Assembly (NCBI GenBank): GCA_008973525.1
Contig: WACJ01000125.1
Coordinates: forward strand, 682,001-746,000
DNA: 64,000 nt
Direction of reading: 5' to 3'
Source of the DNA: Stenopsyche tienmushanensis
Taxonomy: Eukaryota > Arthropoda > Insecta > Trichoptera > Stenopsychidae
The position numbers and the translations under genes were made by a program. Within the stretch, counting starts at the first letter, position 1. Each line of letters opens with the position of its first letter. The notes under the pieces were generated by a model that saw only the letters and a program-made list of their open reading frames with translations, searched no databases and was not told the DNA's origin. Below, piece by piece: positions 1 to 10,677 of the stretch.

Positions 1-327
1 GCAAAGAAACGACCGAATATTGTGTGTTATCGAGAGTGTTTGTTTATTTAACTGCTTGCTGTTCTTCGCTGCGTGTTGAATGAGTCTTTGTCCAATTATC
101 ATTTCCTTCTAAAGGAGGAGCACTTGAATCGATTTTTTGTGCATTGTTTATGTAAAGAAATGAAGTGGTCTTGTATGCACTATCAAGTGTTCATTTACAA
201 TTGACTCTGCCTCGAATTGAAGATTGTCTTACGCTGATTAGGAGTTGACAGAAAGTAATCGGTGTAAAGCGATTATGACATCAACGACTTCATCAATTTT
301 AAATTTGCTCACTAACGAAAAGGTTAA
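1..327. repeat. Dispersed repeat family A, copy 1 (right part, cut by the window edge)
   Basis: Positions 1-327 match 14920-15243 almost base for base, including the start GCAAAGAAACGACCG and the end in GAAAAGGTTAA. The copy begins before the window. Two more diverged copies lie at 28548-28752 and 63094-63574. The complete copy (14690-15243) starts TTAACCGTTTC and ends GAAAAGGTTAA, so its ends form an imperfect 11-bp terminal inverted repeat built on TTAA. That suggests a non-autonomous piggyBac-type element. No coding capacity is seen. Confidence 0.75.
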
Positions 328-1351
328 GATTATTATTTTAAAATGATCAATATCATTGTTTTCTTCGCTAGAAGCGGAGGCGTTTGTGAAGTCTGCTCAC
401 AATGGATTAGAAAAAGGGCTCGTGTCTTGTTGGCGTTACGTCACAATAGAATCACTTGTTCATGGAGGGCACGCACGAGGACCGAAGGACAAAACTTTTT
501 TTTTGTTTCCACTATATCCTATTGTTTAAACTCTGTTGCATTTTGAAAAGGAAGCATCGATTTTAATTTCAAATACATCTATCGACTGGATGCCGCTTTT
601 GGCCAACTGTTTGTTTTTATCACTTAAAGCTCGTTTCATTGTTTGCTTCATCAATTGATTGACCATATCCGTGGGCATAGCTGGATGCCACCTGCGCAAA
701 CATTTCAGTGTGGCCTTTATTCATCCGTATGTCCGTTTTCCTAAACATTCTTCAAGTATCCTTAAATTGGCATCGACTCGCATAAACGTTAATTAGTTCG
801 ATTTACGATCTAAATAACCAAATAAACTAATCGCTATTGACTTTATAAATGCATTATATTAAATACTTTTATAATGTATGTTATAAAATAATATACAAAG
901 ATAGTCCCAAACGTACATGACTCAAGGTATAGATGGCTGTTACCATTTTAAAAAAATACTATGATTGAAAGTGTCTAGACGCTACGTTGCTTCCGCGATC
1001 ATACAGATCATAGAAAATACTACAAAAGCCTTAAAAAAGAACGAAGTGGCCACAAGGTTTGTTTGTCCAATCGGTCCGCTTTTCGGACCGCTGATATGAC
1101 ACCTCGTGAATGAGTACCTCGTGATCGCATGCTATACATTACAAACACTCATTACGAAACGAAGTAGTCTGAAGAAGAGGGCTTAAAGGGCTTAAATCTT
1201 ACAATCGGTCGAAAGTATTGTTTTCTTTATTTTATTGCGGGCTTACGCCGGCTAAGTCGGCCCAATGTTTAAGCAATAATCAAGAAAAGAGGGATCAGAC
1301 AACTTAATACATATTATAAAAAAACGGACAGAGTTAATCAGTGTTGGTTAA
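324..1351. mobile_element. TTAA-flanked insertion of about 1 kb inside or beside repeat A copy 1
   Basis: In the second copy, the TTAA at 15240-15243 is followed directly by sequence that also occurs at 1352-1437 (shared stretch around GAATGGTC.AGTAAA.TAAAAACC). In copy 1 the two parts are separated by about 1020 bp lying between TTAA at 324-327 and TTAA at 1348-1351. This is the arrangement left by insertion with a TTAA target duplication. No clear terminal inverted repeat and no transposase were seen, so the class is uncertain; an old deletion in copy 2 is the alternative. Confidence 0.4.
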
Positions 1352-1437
1352 TGTAAAGTATTAATAGAATGGTCGAGTAAAGTAAAAACCATGTGCAACT
1401 CTCGACCGGGTCGGTATTCTGCGTTTTGCGCCCCAAG
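1352..1437. repeat. Continuation of the repeat A unit after the insertion
   Basis: It matches 15244-15325 (GAATGGTC, AAAAACC, CAACTCTC, TTTTGCGCCCCAA in the same order). The shared unit therefore extends past the TTAA end of family A, so the repeated unit may be larger than the 554-bp element. Confidence 0.6.
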
Positions 1438-2025
1438 CCAAGTTGGCCCGTGGCGGGCGCCTGCTTTGCTACGCCCTCGTTTCTACAAATGCGTTCGTTT
1501 CAAATGTCAATTTTAAAATATTTCGTAAATCGATTTTTACCGCAAAGTGATTGATTTCGTCATAGCGAAATTCCCTAAAAGCAGTGTCCTTAAAGTAATA
1601 TTTTTCATATCTGACGCGCTTAGTTCTATTAAACAGCATCCATCATTTATTTTATTAATGTGGTCTGATTTGATTGTCATCAGATTGCAATAGGAAAGAT
1701 AGAAATTTTAGAATAATGGGTGCCGCTTGCATTCAGATACGCTTGGGTGTGTATTCTTTGCCAAAGATTTTAATTTCCTCTAAAGTTTTATATAGCTATG
1801 GAGTTTCAGAAATTGAAGTACACAATAAAATATTGTTCTATAGATATTTTTTATTAATTGGCATTAGAGTACACATATCATGAACAACCCATCCCAAAAT
1901 TAACAGCATTCAATTACAAAAAAGTTCCTTCTTGATATATTAAATTTATAACATAATGTATATGCTAGATATACTAATTTGTTGTAATATTTTTTTCAAA
2001 TTAAGGTTATAATTATTATAATACC
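1438..2025. other. Non-coding, nothing recognised
   Basis: AT-rich sequence leading into the long ORF. No promoter motif or repeat could be supported. Confidence 0.5.
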
Positions 2026-5000
2026 ATGGAAATATCTATGTCATCAGGGCTAGACGCCCAACAGTCTCCAGCTAAATTCTACATAGATCGAGCGAATGTG
2101 GCTGCGCGTTTAACTTATGCAACAGCTAATCTTGCTCTTCCATTTCACGAAAAAACGAAGGAGAGGAAGGCGCAAAGGGACGAGAGAGTAGCCAAGGATA
2201 ATGCTATATTATTGAAAGAGGTTGAAGAAATGAGAATTACAATTGTGTCTAGAGGCAAAATAAGTGAAAAGACATATGGACCAAATCGTGTTTTAGGCTA
2301 TAGTGCGGGATATACCATAGAAATTGAGTCGTGTAGTAGGGCGAGAATTCAGAATGAGGATAAACACTTGAATAATCCCCCCCAACCTATTAATGTTTCT
2401 GTCTTTAGTAATATTTACTGGTATACACTACAAATTGATACTTCTCCCGGCAAGGTGCGGATGAACGCCTCGAGAATTAGTGATTTTGTTGAAGACCAAG
2501 GACTTTCAGCATCCAATGATAGAAAAAATAGTAGCAAAGATGATGTATTATGGGTGATGGGTATTGATGCTAATGTAAATAAGCAGATACTTGATAATAA
2601 TATCGTTTCTGTCATTAATAATCCCGTATTCGAAGACAATACTGCTACAGTAGTAAGAAAAATTATTGAAACTCTTGCTACAGAGAAGAAAGGTGATCTA
2701 AATATCTTTGCTGATATGAACACTGAAAATGAAGATGTATGTGCAAGCATGCTTATAGTAGAGGAACCTCTCGGAAAAAATATCCTAGCAAAATATACCA
2801 ACGGTGATTTGGGGACTGATTACCTTGACTACCATACAGGACCGTGGGCAGAGGAATATGAAACGCCATTATCATATAGGACTAAAGTATCTGAGGGCAA
2901 ACTTGTTCACTTTTCTGAATATCAGCAAAATGCAGGCCAATCAAAAACCATTGCGAATACATCCGGGAATGCAAAAGATTCATTCTTCAAAAGATGGGAA
3001 GAAAGGGAAACATATCATAAAAAGAAGAGAAATTTAAAAGAGAGTGCAACCAAAGTAGGCAATGAAAAGCTGTGCCAATTCGCTAAATGGATTGGGATTT
3101 ACCTTTCTAAATCCATTGGATATGAAACTTTTACTCGGGAAATTCTTAATTGTATATATAATAGATTATCAATCAAAAGCAACCCATACAATTGTTTGAG
3201 GGAGGATTTCAAGGATGCTCGACTACCGGGAGCTTCATATTATTGTTTGAAGATCTGGTCTAACAGGTATCACAAAATAAGAGAGTTAATATTTCAGTCA
3301 CAAAGAAAAAAATATGAAAGACCACCTCCTGTCATATCTGACATTCTTCAAAATAATGTTTTTCGTTTAATACACGATCAAATTATCCAAACTGATACAT
3401 CCAAAATGGTAACTTGTATTCGGCCTTTTACTGCTTGGCTACGTCAGAGAAAAGTATGTTTGTTGTGTGCTACTTTCCATATATGCAACGAAAAACCGGA
3501 AAATGTCAACTTTATTTTGGAAAAATATAAGAACATCAGATATTCATGTGATTTAAAGTTGTGCCTTGAAATTGGCGCATCTAATGAGGGGTATCTTGAA
3601 GCTTGTGCTAAGAGTCATAACTCTGAAATGCATTCTATGAATGGTAACACCGAGATGTCACTCCGTGCCCAAGGAACCCGTGTCGATGCTATAACTCACT
3701 TCGGTACTGTATTCCAAAGAGATGTAGTATTAAGACCCGTGTTTAATCTTAGTAGTAATGAAATCTTACAAGTTGGTGAAAGTGTAACACCATGCTATGT
3801 TGAAAAGATAGCTGCTGGATTTAATCAAAAAGTAGTAGAAACTCCCTGTGTCGTACATCAGGTGTATAGACTTATTTCACCTGATGATATTATTGTGGAT
3901 AGGATGGAGGGCAGCCAAGCCCGTTATTGTGGCCGTAAAGGAAACACCATAATTACGAAGGATGATAAATTGATTAGAGAAGAAAAAGGAGACTGTGGAA
4001 CAGATAAATATGGTTTTAGGTATGAAATATTGCCCATGCAAATTAATAATAATGGAGTCCCATTGCCAACTAGAAGACGTGTATATAAATTGGGGCCTAT
4101 AGGGATGCGTTATAAGGAAATAGAGACGGATCCATATTATGGACCCCTTCGTAATAGGTTTAATAAGGCCTGGGATGAATTGAGGGACGATCTTCCCTTA
4201 ATAACGCACACTGACCATCGGAGTTTCAATAAACTCCGTAACGTAATTGATGATATTCGATCGTGTCGAAAAAGTATATCAGGAGGACACTTAGTTGAAT
4301 TTGAAGATCCACTACAGGAGGAAGCGAATAGAATGAAAAATAATACCTTGTGGTTTGGAATACGCGAGACGAGCATAAGAAAACGTAGTGGTACAGGTGC
4401 AGAAACCTTCGCTTCAGAGCTTGAATTAGTGCAAAATTATTCAAATAGTAAGGGTCCTCAAATAAATCTTTATAATCCAATTTGGAATTACATCTGTGAC
4501 CAACCATGTGATATTAGGAGCATACTCTTGAAGGTTAAGTTATACGAAAATATGCGAAAACCGGGAACAGTTTTTCCTACAGGTGTGGAATGGTCAGTTC
4601 CTTTACGCATAGCACCAATCAGAGAAGTAGTAGCTCTTGACCTAATAGATAATTGGAAATATGAGTTTATAATAGTCACGACCAAAGTATTAGGAGAAAT
4701 AATGGAAGGTGGAGGTAAAATACAAGTTATTACGCTCAATAAAGATTTATGTACTTGGGTGTTGCATAGTAGTAATACTGTTGTAATTGTCTTAAATGAT
4801 TTAGTAATGAGCACCGATCTTCTTTGGAGTGTTCAGTTAATGGCAATGTTACCATATCCATTGTGTTGGATTGTAGAGTGGTATATCACAAACACTGACT
4901 TGGGACCACAAAATTTAGCACTCGCTCAAATGTTAAGGACGGAAGGCTTGGTCACTATGGCTAGTGATGTTCTTAACATTGTATTTGTATTAAACACTCA

Positions 5001-6306
5001 AAACATAAAATTCAATGACATTGATTTCAATCCCGAGTCCCACATACCAAAATGTGGATTTCGAACTAGAGACGCAGTTCCACTGATCGCATCTGCTATT
5101 GATGCAACAATGATAAATAACAATGTTCCTCTTACAACTATCATTGCTCCTTGGATTATGGAACGCACTTCGGTAGATGTTGACTGGGCTGAGATTGATT
5201 CTATGGCAGTAGTTGCTACAGCAAGATGGGTACCTCAGCCTGAAGTGGTAAAAAATGAGGAAGGTATTCTTAAATCTTACTGGATACCCAGAAATTTTAT
5301 CAACGAAAGAGCGTACCAAGGGCTACCAGATATACAGCAGCAAGTGAACCCTAACCAATTTTTTCACGATTTAGCTGTTAACAGTATTGATATGGTATTT
5401 GCTTCGAGGGCGATGAGTAATGACAGACCTGGATTTACGGTTGGTAGATGGACTTTGGGCGCTGAAATATTAACAGGTCTAAGGATTAGAAAATATACGG
5501 AAAAATCATCGAGTTCTGTGTATATTGCAAGAAAGGTTAGAGCTGATACTGACCCCTTAAAAACGATAATAAGAGCTACAGTTCTACGAAGAGCCTTGGA
5601 AGAATTTAAAAAAGGACTAGGCATACAAGATGAAATTGTTGCTCCCTTGGACATTCCACAAGTAAGAAATTTCTGGGATAAATTGATGTATGGAGTAGGA
5701 AACGAGAAAACGTGTGTCACAAATTTATTTGAATTTGCAAATGCTATTCTCATTAGGTCACCTGTAGTAAAAATCTCATGGGAAATAAATAATGTCAGGG
5801 GAATTGTCCCTTCTTATACAGGTATCAGAACAACTTTGGGAGTTTGGACCACTTTTGAAACTACTGGAGTTCCTGTTGATATATTTAAGAACACCCACTA
5901 TGAGTTATATCAACCGGCGACTTATAATTGGCAAGAGAACTCATATACCCAGATGATTGATGACGCTGACTGGCCATTGATAGACAGAACCTTAACAAGA
6001 TCTAACCTATTGATCACTCATCCTATGGTCGCTTATAAGTCATGGCCCGGAAATGAAAGAAGTGTAGGATTCTCCTTCAGATTGGGAACTAAAGAGTTTC
6101 ACAATCTATCTCGAAGTAACGAGTGGCTTCGTGAATCACGGAATCTGCAAAAACAGACTATGCATGGCTGGGGGGCTAGAGTGATGGTTCAGGACTGGGA
6201 AACATCCTCTACCAAAACTATTGTATTACAACAGGATTTGGTTACGCCATTACTAGACGGGATGATGACTGCCGAAACAATTACTATTGATCTGTATAGC
6301 TTGTAA
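2026..6306 (+). CDS. Intact 1426-aa intronless ORF of unknown family; possible endogenous dsRNA-virus capsid-like gene
   Basis: An uninterrupted 1426-codon frame from ATG (context ACCATGG) to TAA. It is by far the longest ORF in an AT-rich region, so it is very unlikely to be chance. I did not recognise the family. Visible features are a charged helical N-terminal stretch (about residues 44-70, rich in E/K/R), a mixed alpha/beta-like composition, no signal peptide, no convincing membrane span, no polymerase GDD, protease or helicase motif, and no zinc knuckle. Length, lack of introns and general texture would fit a capsid-type structural protein of a totivirus-like dsRNA virus fixed in the genome, but this is inference only. 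Alternatives are the structural protein of another virus or transposon, or a domesticated gene. There is no neighbouring replicase or integrase, and no stop or frameshift damage, so it is recent or maintained. The internal antisense ORFs look like shadows. Confidence 0.6.
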   Translation: MEISMSSGLDAQQSPAKFYIDRANVAARLTYATANLALPFHEKTKERKAQRDERVAKDNAILLKEVEEMRITIVSRGKISEKTYGPNRVLGYSAGYTIEIESCSRARIQNEDKHLNNPPQPINVSVFSNIYWYTLQIDTSPGKVRMNASRISDFVEDQGLSASNDRKNSSKDDVLWVMGIDANVNKQILDNNIVSVINNPVFEDNTATVVRKIIETLATEKKGDLNIFADMNTENEDVCASMLIVEEPLGKNILAKYTNGDLGTDYLDYHTGPWAEEYETPLSYRTKVSEGKLVHFSEYQQNAGQSKTIANTSGNAKDSFFKRWEERETYHKKKRNLKESATKVGNEKLCQFAKWIGIYLSKSIGYETFTREILNCIYNRLSIKSNPYNCLREDFKDARLPGASYYCLKIWSNRYHKIRELIFQSQRKKYERPPPVISDILQNNVFRLIHDQIIQTDTSKMVTCIRPFTAWLRQRKVCLLCATFHICNEKPENVNFILEKYKNIRYSCDLKLCLEIGASNEGYLEACAKSHNSEMHSMNGNTEMSLRAQGTRVDAITHFGTVFQRDVVLRPVFNLSSNEILQVGESVTPCYVEKIAAGFNQKVVETPCVVHQVYRLISPDDIIVDRMEGSQARYCGRKGNTIITKDDKLIREEKGDCGTDKYGFRYEILPMQINNNGVPLPTRRRVYKLGPIGMRYKEIETDPYYGPLRNRFNKAWDELRDDLPLITHTDHRSFNKLRNVIDDIRSCRKSISGGHLVEFEDPLQEEANRMKNNTLWFGIRETSIRKRSGTGAETFASELELVQNYSNSKGPQINLYNPIWNYICDQPCDIRSILLKVKLYENMRKPGTVFPTGVEWSVPLRIAPIREVVALDLIDNWKYEFIIVTTKVLGEIMEGGGKIQVITLNKDLCTWVLHSSNTVVIVLNDLVMSTDLLWSVQLMAMLPYPLCWIVEWYITNTDLGPQNLALAQMLRTEGLVTMASDVLNIVFVLNTQNIKFNDIDFNPESHIPKCGFRTRDAVPLIASAIDATMINNNVPLTTIIAPWIMERTSVDVDWAEIDSMAVVATARWVPQPEVVKNEEGILKSYWIPRNFINERAYQGLPDIQQQVNPNQFFHDLAVNSIDMVFASRAMSNDRPGFTVGRWTLGAEILTGLRIRKYTEKSSSSVYIARKVRADTDPLKTIIRATVLRRALEEFKKGLGIQDEIVAPLDIPQVRNFWDKLMYGVGNEKTCVTNLFEFANAILIRSPVVKISWEINNVRGIVPSYTGIRTTLGVWTTFETTGVPVDIFKNTHYELYQPATYNWQENSYTQMIDDADWPLIDRTLTRSNLLITHPMVAYKSWPGNERSVGFSFRLGTKEFHNLSRSNEWLRESRNLQKQTMHGWGARVMVQDWETSSTKTIVLQQDLVTPLLDGMMTAETITIDLYSL

Positions 6307-7712
6307 TTTCACGTGCCTATATCTAATTCAGACTCATTTATCAATATCATTTTGTGTATTCTTAGTATCAAAGCCAATATTGTAACAATGTAAATTAATC
6401 GATAATGTAAATTGCTTTGTATAATTACACCAAACTATCAATGCTAATTTATAATTATCAATGGCAATTATGAATATAACTATTTGTCTTTTCTCTTTGT
6501 ATTACTGGTAACACACAAGCATCAAAGTCTAATTTTTATTTTGTTAAACATTCATCTTGTCTATCAATAATACAATTAATTGCTTATTCTGTATGGTAAT
6601 GAAATATCATCAATTGTTAAGTCTTTTATTTAAATACTTTCTGTTTGTGTTGATTTTGACAGATATAAGTATAAATTTACTAAAGCATAGCATTTAAAAT
6701 CCATATAGTACAGTATCTACTATTTAACAGTAGAGAAGCAATAGAGCTCTAAGACATTAAACGAAAAAACTTAACCTTAGTGTAACAGAATTTATTGTTT
6801 AATAGTATTACCTTAATAAAGCACATTTAATAAATCATATCTAAGGGAAGTTTTTAATTAATACTCCTATCCGTTCGATGTCAATAAAAATAAAATGCTT
6901 TAACAAAACTATTTATTCATGTATTATAATTATATGAACAGTAGACATTTTATAAAATAGTTGTTTTAAAACCACGTATATGATACGCTAGGGGTAAAAG
7001 CAATGTAAATATTAGTGTCAGATATGTTCTAAAAAAAGTTTTAGATAAACGCTGGTGTCATGTTTGGCAGCATTCATGTTTCCAGTTCATCACCAGCTCG
7101 GGGTGGAACGCATTATATTTAGAACCAGCGTTCGAATCTTTCATCATAAAACATATATTCAATAAACACTCATAAATATCGGAAAATCGACTGCATAGCA
7201 ATTCTTCTTAGATCTATAAAATTGATCTCTGAACTGCGCACAAAAGTGGCTTAAATCGGGTTTTTAACACAGTTGTCATTCAGCGTTAGCGCTTCATATT
7301 CAATTTTTTAACAAATTGGATGAAAAATCATTTTTATATACGATAGCAAGCAAATAAGATATTGCAGAACCCTGATAATTATCACAAGGGTATTTCCCAT
7401 AAAAATATTGTAAACCAAATATATAGTAGTTACCAAGATGAACACTAAACTGTTTCATTTAGGGATCAAAAGATTAGGTTGAGCAGACACAATAATTTAA
7501 ATATATCGAGGCTTGTACCAGCAGAATTGGGATGTCGATCTAAAAGGTAAAAGTAAAAATTGAGAATGCTGAAGAGAATGAAGTCGAATATCTCGCCGAC
7601 TGAATGAGTAACAGACCGAGGAATGAGTCGCAAGGAAAGAAATCTTCGGAGATGAGAGTACATACATACTTCGATCACATGATTCAAAGACCATCGGTGG
7701 GGAAATATAATG
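6307..7712. other. AT-rich 3' flank of the long ORF
   Basis: Non-coding, with short AT-rich runs and scattered stops in all frames. No replicase, transposase or repeat was identified. An AATAAA-like signal occurs near 6813-6818, but its use is unknown. Confidence 0.5.
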
Positions 7713-7720
7713 ATGTATTT

Positions 7721-7919
7721 CAGCGCTTCTTAAACTCATGTAGTCCGTGGACCCCCTCTTAAACAAGTTTTTTTTTTGGATCTCATTCCAACCCTTGAGA
7801 CTTAATTTTTCAAACAAATAAATATTTCTTGGTCAAAATCGATCTTCCCGAAAATATCTTGTTCAATTACAGATAAATGTTTTTTTATATCTCCGCGGAC
7901 CGCTGTTTAAGAACCGCTG
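7721..7919. mobile_element. hAT-type MITE (199 bp) with exact 8-bp target duplication
   Basis: It starts CAGCGCTTCTTAAACTC and ends GTTTAAGAACCGCTG, an imperfect terminal inverted repeat of the hAT type (CAGNG...CNCTG). ATGTATTT lies immediately before (7713-7720) and immediately after (7920-7927), the 8-bp duplication expected for hAT. It has no coding capacity. Confidence 0.88.
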
Positions 7920-7927
7920 ATGTATTT

Positions 7928-8596
7928 GATAGGGGGAAAATCCTAACTGATTAAATACGGAAACAATACTCATCGGTGATAATCACCAACGTCTTAAGAT
8001 TTGCATGTTACTTTAACACTTTTGTGCACTGTGGCTTCAAAAAGGTTGAAAACCGCTGCTTTAAATTCTTATTTTTTTGGTTTCATAATAGCTCACCAAT
8101 CGTTTTATATGCTTCAAGGTTTATCTGATGATAGAGTTCATCGTATTACCAACAAGATGCATAAAAAACGCCTAAATGTATCCATATACTCTAGTGTTAC
8201 TCTAGGCAAGATTTCGAAACGTTATGTTTTTCATTTTGGTTAAGTTCCAGACGTTTAGATCGGTTCGGCTATGGTTTTCATTCCAAGAAAAATAACGGTT
8301 TTTGATTCAGCTCCGAGTGACTAATTTTTGAGTTTGATAAATGTTTTCATTTATATTAAAAACTTGTTTTCTAGCATAATATAGACAATTTTCTTCCTTT
8401 TATAATAAGCATTCTACACGAATAATATTGCGGAATTTACTCTAATTATTGATGATTCGTCAGTTAATGTACTATGTATTTTCTATTTCTGCTTCTACGT
8501 ATGGATTATGAATTTACTATTTATTTATAGAAATTTCATTCTAGAGAATGTATATAATTTTAGAATTATCACGTGAGCGGCAAATCTATCTATCTA
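7928..8596. other. Non-coding; hAT-like end fragment near 8030-8063
   Basis: A short stretch ending in GGTTGAAAACCGCTG (about 8043-8057) resembles the 3' end of hAT elements, but no partner end or target duplication was found. The rest is unremarkable AT-rich sequence ending in a short TATC microsatellite (about 8586-8600). Confidence 0.35.
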
Positions 8597-8630
8597 TCTA
8601 TATATATAAAAATCAATGTCTCGCGTCCGG

Positions 8631-8659
8631 CGGCGTCCAGCGGCGTCCAGCGGCGTCCG
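8631..8659. repeat. 10-bp tandem repeat, three copies
   Basis: CGGCGTCCAG occurs twice in full (8631-8640 and 8641-8650), and a third copy is complete but for its last base (8651-8659). It lies just inside the Helitron-like left end. Confidence 0.85.
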
Positions 8660-8704
8660 AATGTCTCGCGTCCGATTCGCTTTGCAAAGGTAAACAATGC
8701 CGAG

Positions 8705-8966
8705 AGGCGGTAATGGCATGCACGGTTTGGTAAGGTAAAATAAGCCTTTAGCCAACTATGCCGACAGACAGTAATAGCATGCCCGATATGGAGCATTTAG
8801 TCAAGTTTGTTCTGGTGAAGTGAGGCGCGGCCGCGAGGCGGTTAAGGCATGCCAGGTTTGGTAAGGTAAAATAAGCCTTTAGACAACTGTGCCGACAGAC
8901 AGAAATAGCATGCCCGGTATGGAGCATTTAGTCAAGTTTGTTATGGTGAAGTGAGGCGCGGCCGCG
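8705..8966. repeat. 131-bp tandem duplication
   Basis: Copies at 8705-8835 and 8836-8966 align over their whole length with about ten differences. Both end in GAGGCGCGGCCGCG and contain GCATGCC motifs. It is non-coding and lies inside the Helitron-like element. Confidence 0.9.
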
Positions 8967-9849
8967 TGTCAATGTTCTAAGCGCGTGTGGCTAAGCAACC
9001 ACATACAAAATATGCCTCTCCAAATCAATCATTAAACATTTCAATCGTTCATGTTTTTTAAAAGCGAAGTAAAATAATGCCCGACCTTGGATGCATCTTC
9101 ACACACAACAAATCAATCAATTGCGAAATAAACTCCAGGATTCAACACAATATGAGGTGCTATCATTGCCTCACAAATATATTAACACTTTACCGACCGC
9201 ATGATTTCGCCTGAAACCGCATGTTTTTTGAAAGATTTGATTGAAACAATAAATTTCGTAAATTTAGCATAACATTTGAACCTTTTAACCGACTTGAATA
9301 AAAATTAGAATTTAGGTTCCTATTGATTTTTAGAACCTTAAATAATTAATTCGCTGTTTTTGGACACGGGTTGCCACATTTTTTACATTTGAAAAGGGAA
9401 AATATTCCCATAGCCTTTGGGCTATGAACGGTTGTAAACCTCGAAATATGGAATTTTTCTGGACAGAGTTTGCAAACCTTTTTTTCACATAACCAACTTT
9501 TAGACGGAGATAAAATTCTCAAAATATTACCATCGTCTCTAGATTGTGTATAATTGAAAATCTGGAAATATGGTTTTTTCTAAACAGTGATTGCCAACTT
9601 TTTTTACAAAATAATTTTTTTAGAAAGATAAAATTCTTAAAATCAGTTTTAATAAATGCGGTCCGATATTTACTTTACAGTCTATGCCAGTGGCGTATAA
9701 TATTTAACGCATGATTTAACCCTATGTTGCATTGACTTTTCGGACAAAATATTGATAATAATTTAGTATTTGATTAAAAAAATACTGCGAAGGGCCTCTA
9801 CGACCCGTTGGAGATCGTAGAAAGTCCCAGGGATGCGTTTCCCCCTAAA

Positions 9850-10320
9850 ACTTTTACAAAATTCCTAAATGTCCTAAAATTAGAGGGAGAGACCACAAAT
9901 TTTGGGTGTCCAACCGGATTGAATTTCGGACCACTGACACAACGAAGAAACGTCTCGCGATCGGATGCCATCCCGAAAATGTCCACAGAACATGGTCGGC
10001 GTTCATGAGCGGATCTCCGCATGTACACTCCGAAGTTGTTGAAAGCCCAAACCTAACCAACGAGGCCCTAAATTACCCGTGTCCTTTGAGGAATTGAGAC
10101 GTCCAGTGATCCGTGACGACCCAGCGACATCTCAGGCGTTGCCTAACCGAGAGGAAGAAAATGAGAGGTGGCGGCCGACGACCGACGACCGACGCAGACC
10201 ACCTTTCCTGCCATCTAAATAAAGCCGCTTCCTTGACATGACGACGGAGATCACCGAGGGCGTCTGAGGCATCCGCCTCTATCTGGATTTTTCTGAATCT
10301 TTGGGACGGGAGAAAATATA
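9850..10320 (-). pseudogene. Non-LTR retrotransposon fragment (C-terminal part of ORF2)
   Basis: On the minus strand from about 10320 down, conceptual translation gives an RNase-H-end-like stretch (ALFRWQERW), then about 35 residues later HWTSQFLKGHG, then a Cys/His motif of the form C-x-C-G-D-x5-D-H-x2-W at about 9985-10040. That order is typical of the C terminus of I/R1/LOA-type non-LTR ORF2 proteins. One in-frame stop and a frameshift show it is dead. No reverse transcriptase core is present. It ends a few tens of bases from an oppositely oriented Penelope fragment, so this part of the Helitron-like element is a nest of retroelement pieces. Confidence 0.65.
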
Positions 10321-10329
10321 GGAAGTCTT

Positions 10330-10677
10330 CTGTTCAACAAAAAGAACAAAGTGAAAAAAGAAATTCATGGAGCTTACGAGATCGAATGCTCAGCCTGCAT
10401 CATATCGTACATTGAATAAACCAATAGATACATCACCCACGGGATGACAGTGCATCAGAACGCAGTCTTTGAATTGAATTACAAATCCGCAGTTCACAAA
10501 CATGGTATGAAGAACGATCATCACATCAATTTTGATGGTACAAAAACCATAGTAATGAATTGCGAGAGAGTGATGGAAATCGAAAAACAAAAAACTCCAC
10601 ATTCAATGGACGAGACGATGGCACTAGCATACCCAGAACTTGGCTACCAATTTTATCGAAAATTAAGGCATCAATAA
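10330..10677 (+). pseudogene. Penelope-like GIY-YIG endonuclease fragment
   Basis: The frame running through 10369 reads GAYEIEC-x2-C, then YIE in place of YIG at about 10408, a TAA stop at 10417-10419, then SAVHKHG, HHINFDGTK and a Glu-containing MEIEK segment, ending at a TAA just after 10674. This is the expected order of the GIY-YIG domain of Penelope-like elements: GxY-x-I-x-C-x2-C, YIG, SA-x3-H, H-x-I-x-F and a catalytic Glu. One stop and the G-to-E change in YIG imply it is inactive. The linked reverse transcriptase is absent here. An unrelated Penelope RT piece lies at 38690-39455. Confidence 0.6.

Noticed and set aside
2415..5753. Minus-strand ORFs of 79-129 codons within the long ORF
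   Set aside because: Shadows of the 1426-codon plus-strand frame; no coding signs of their own.
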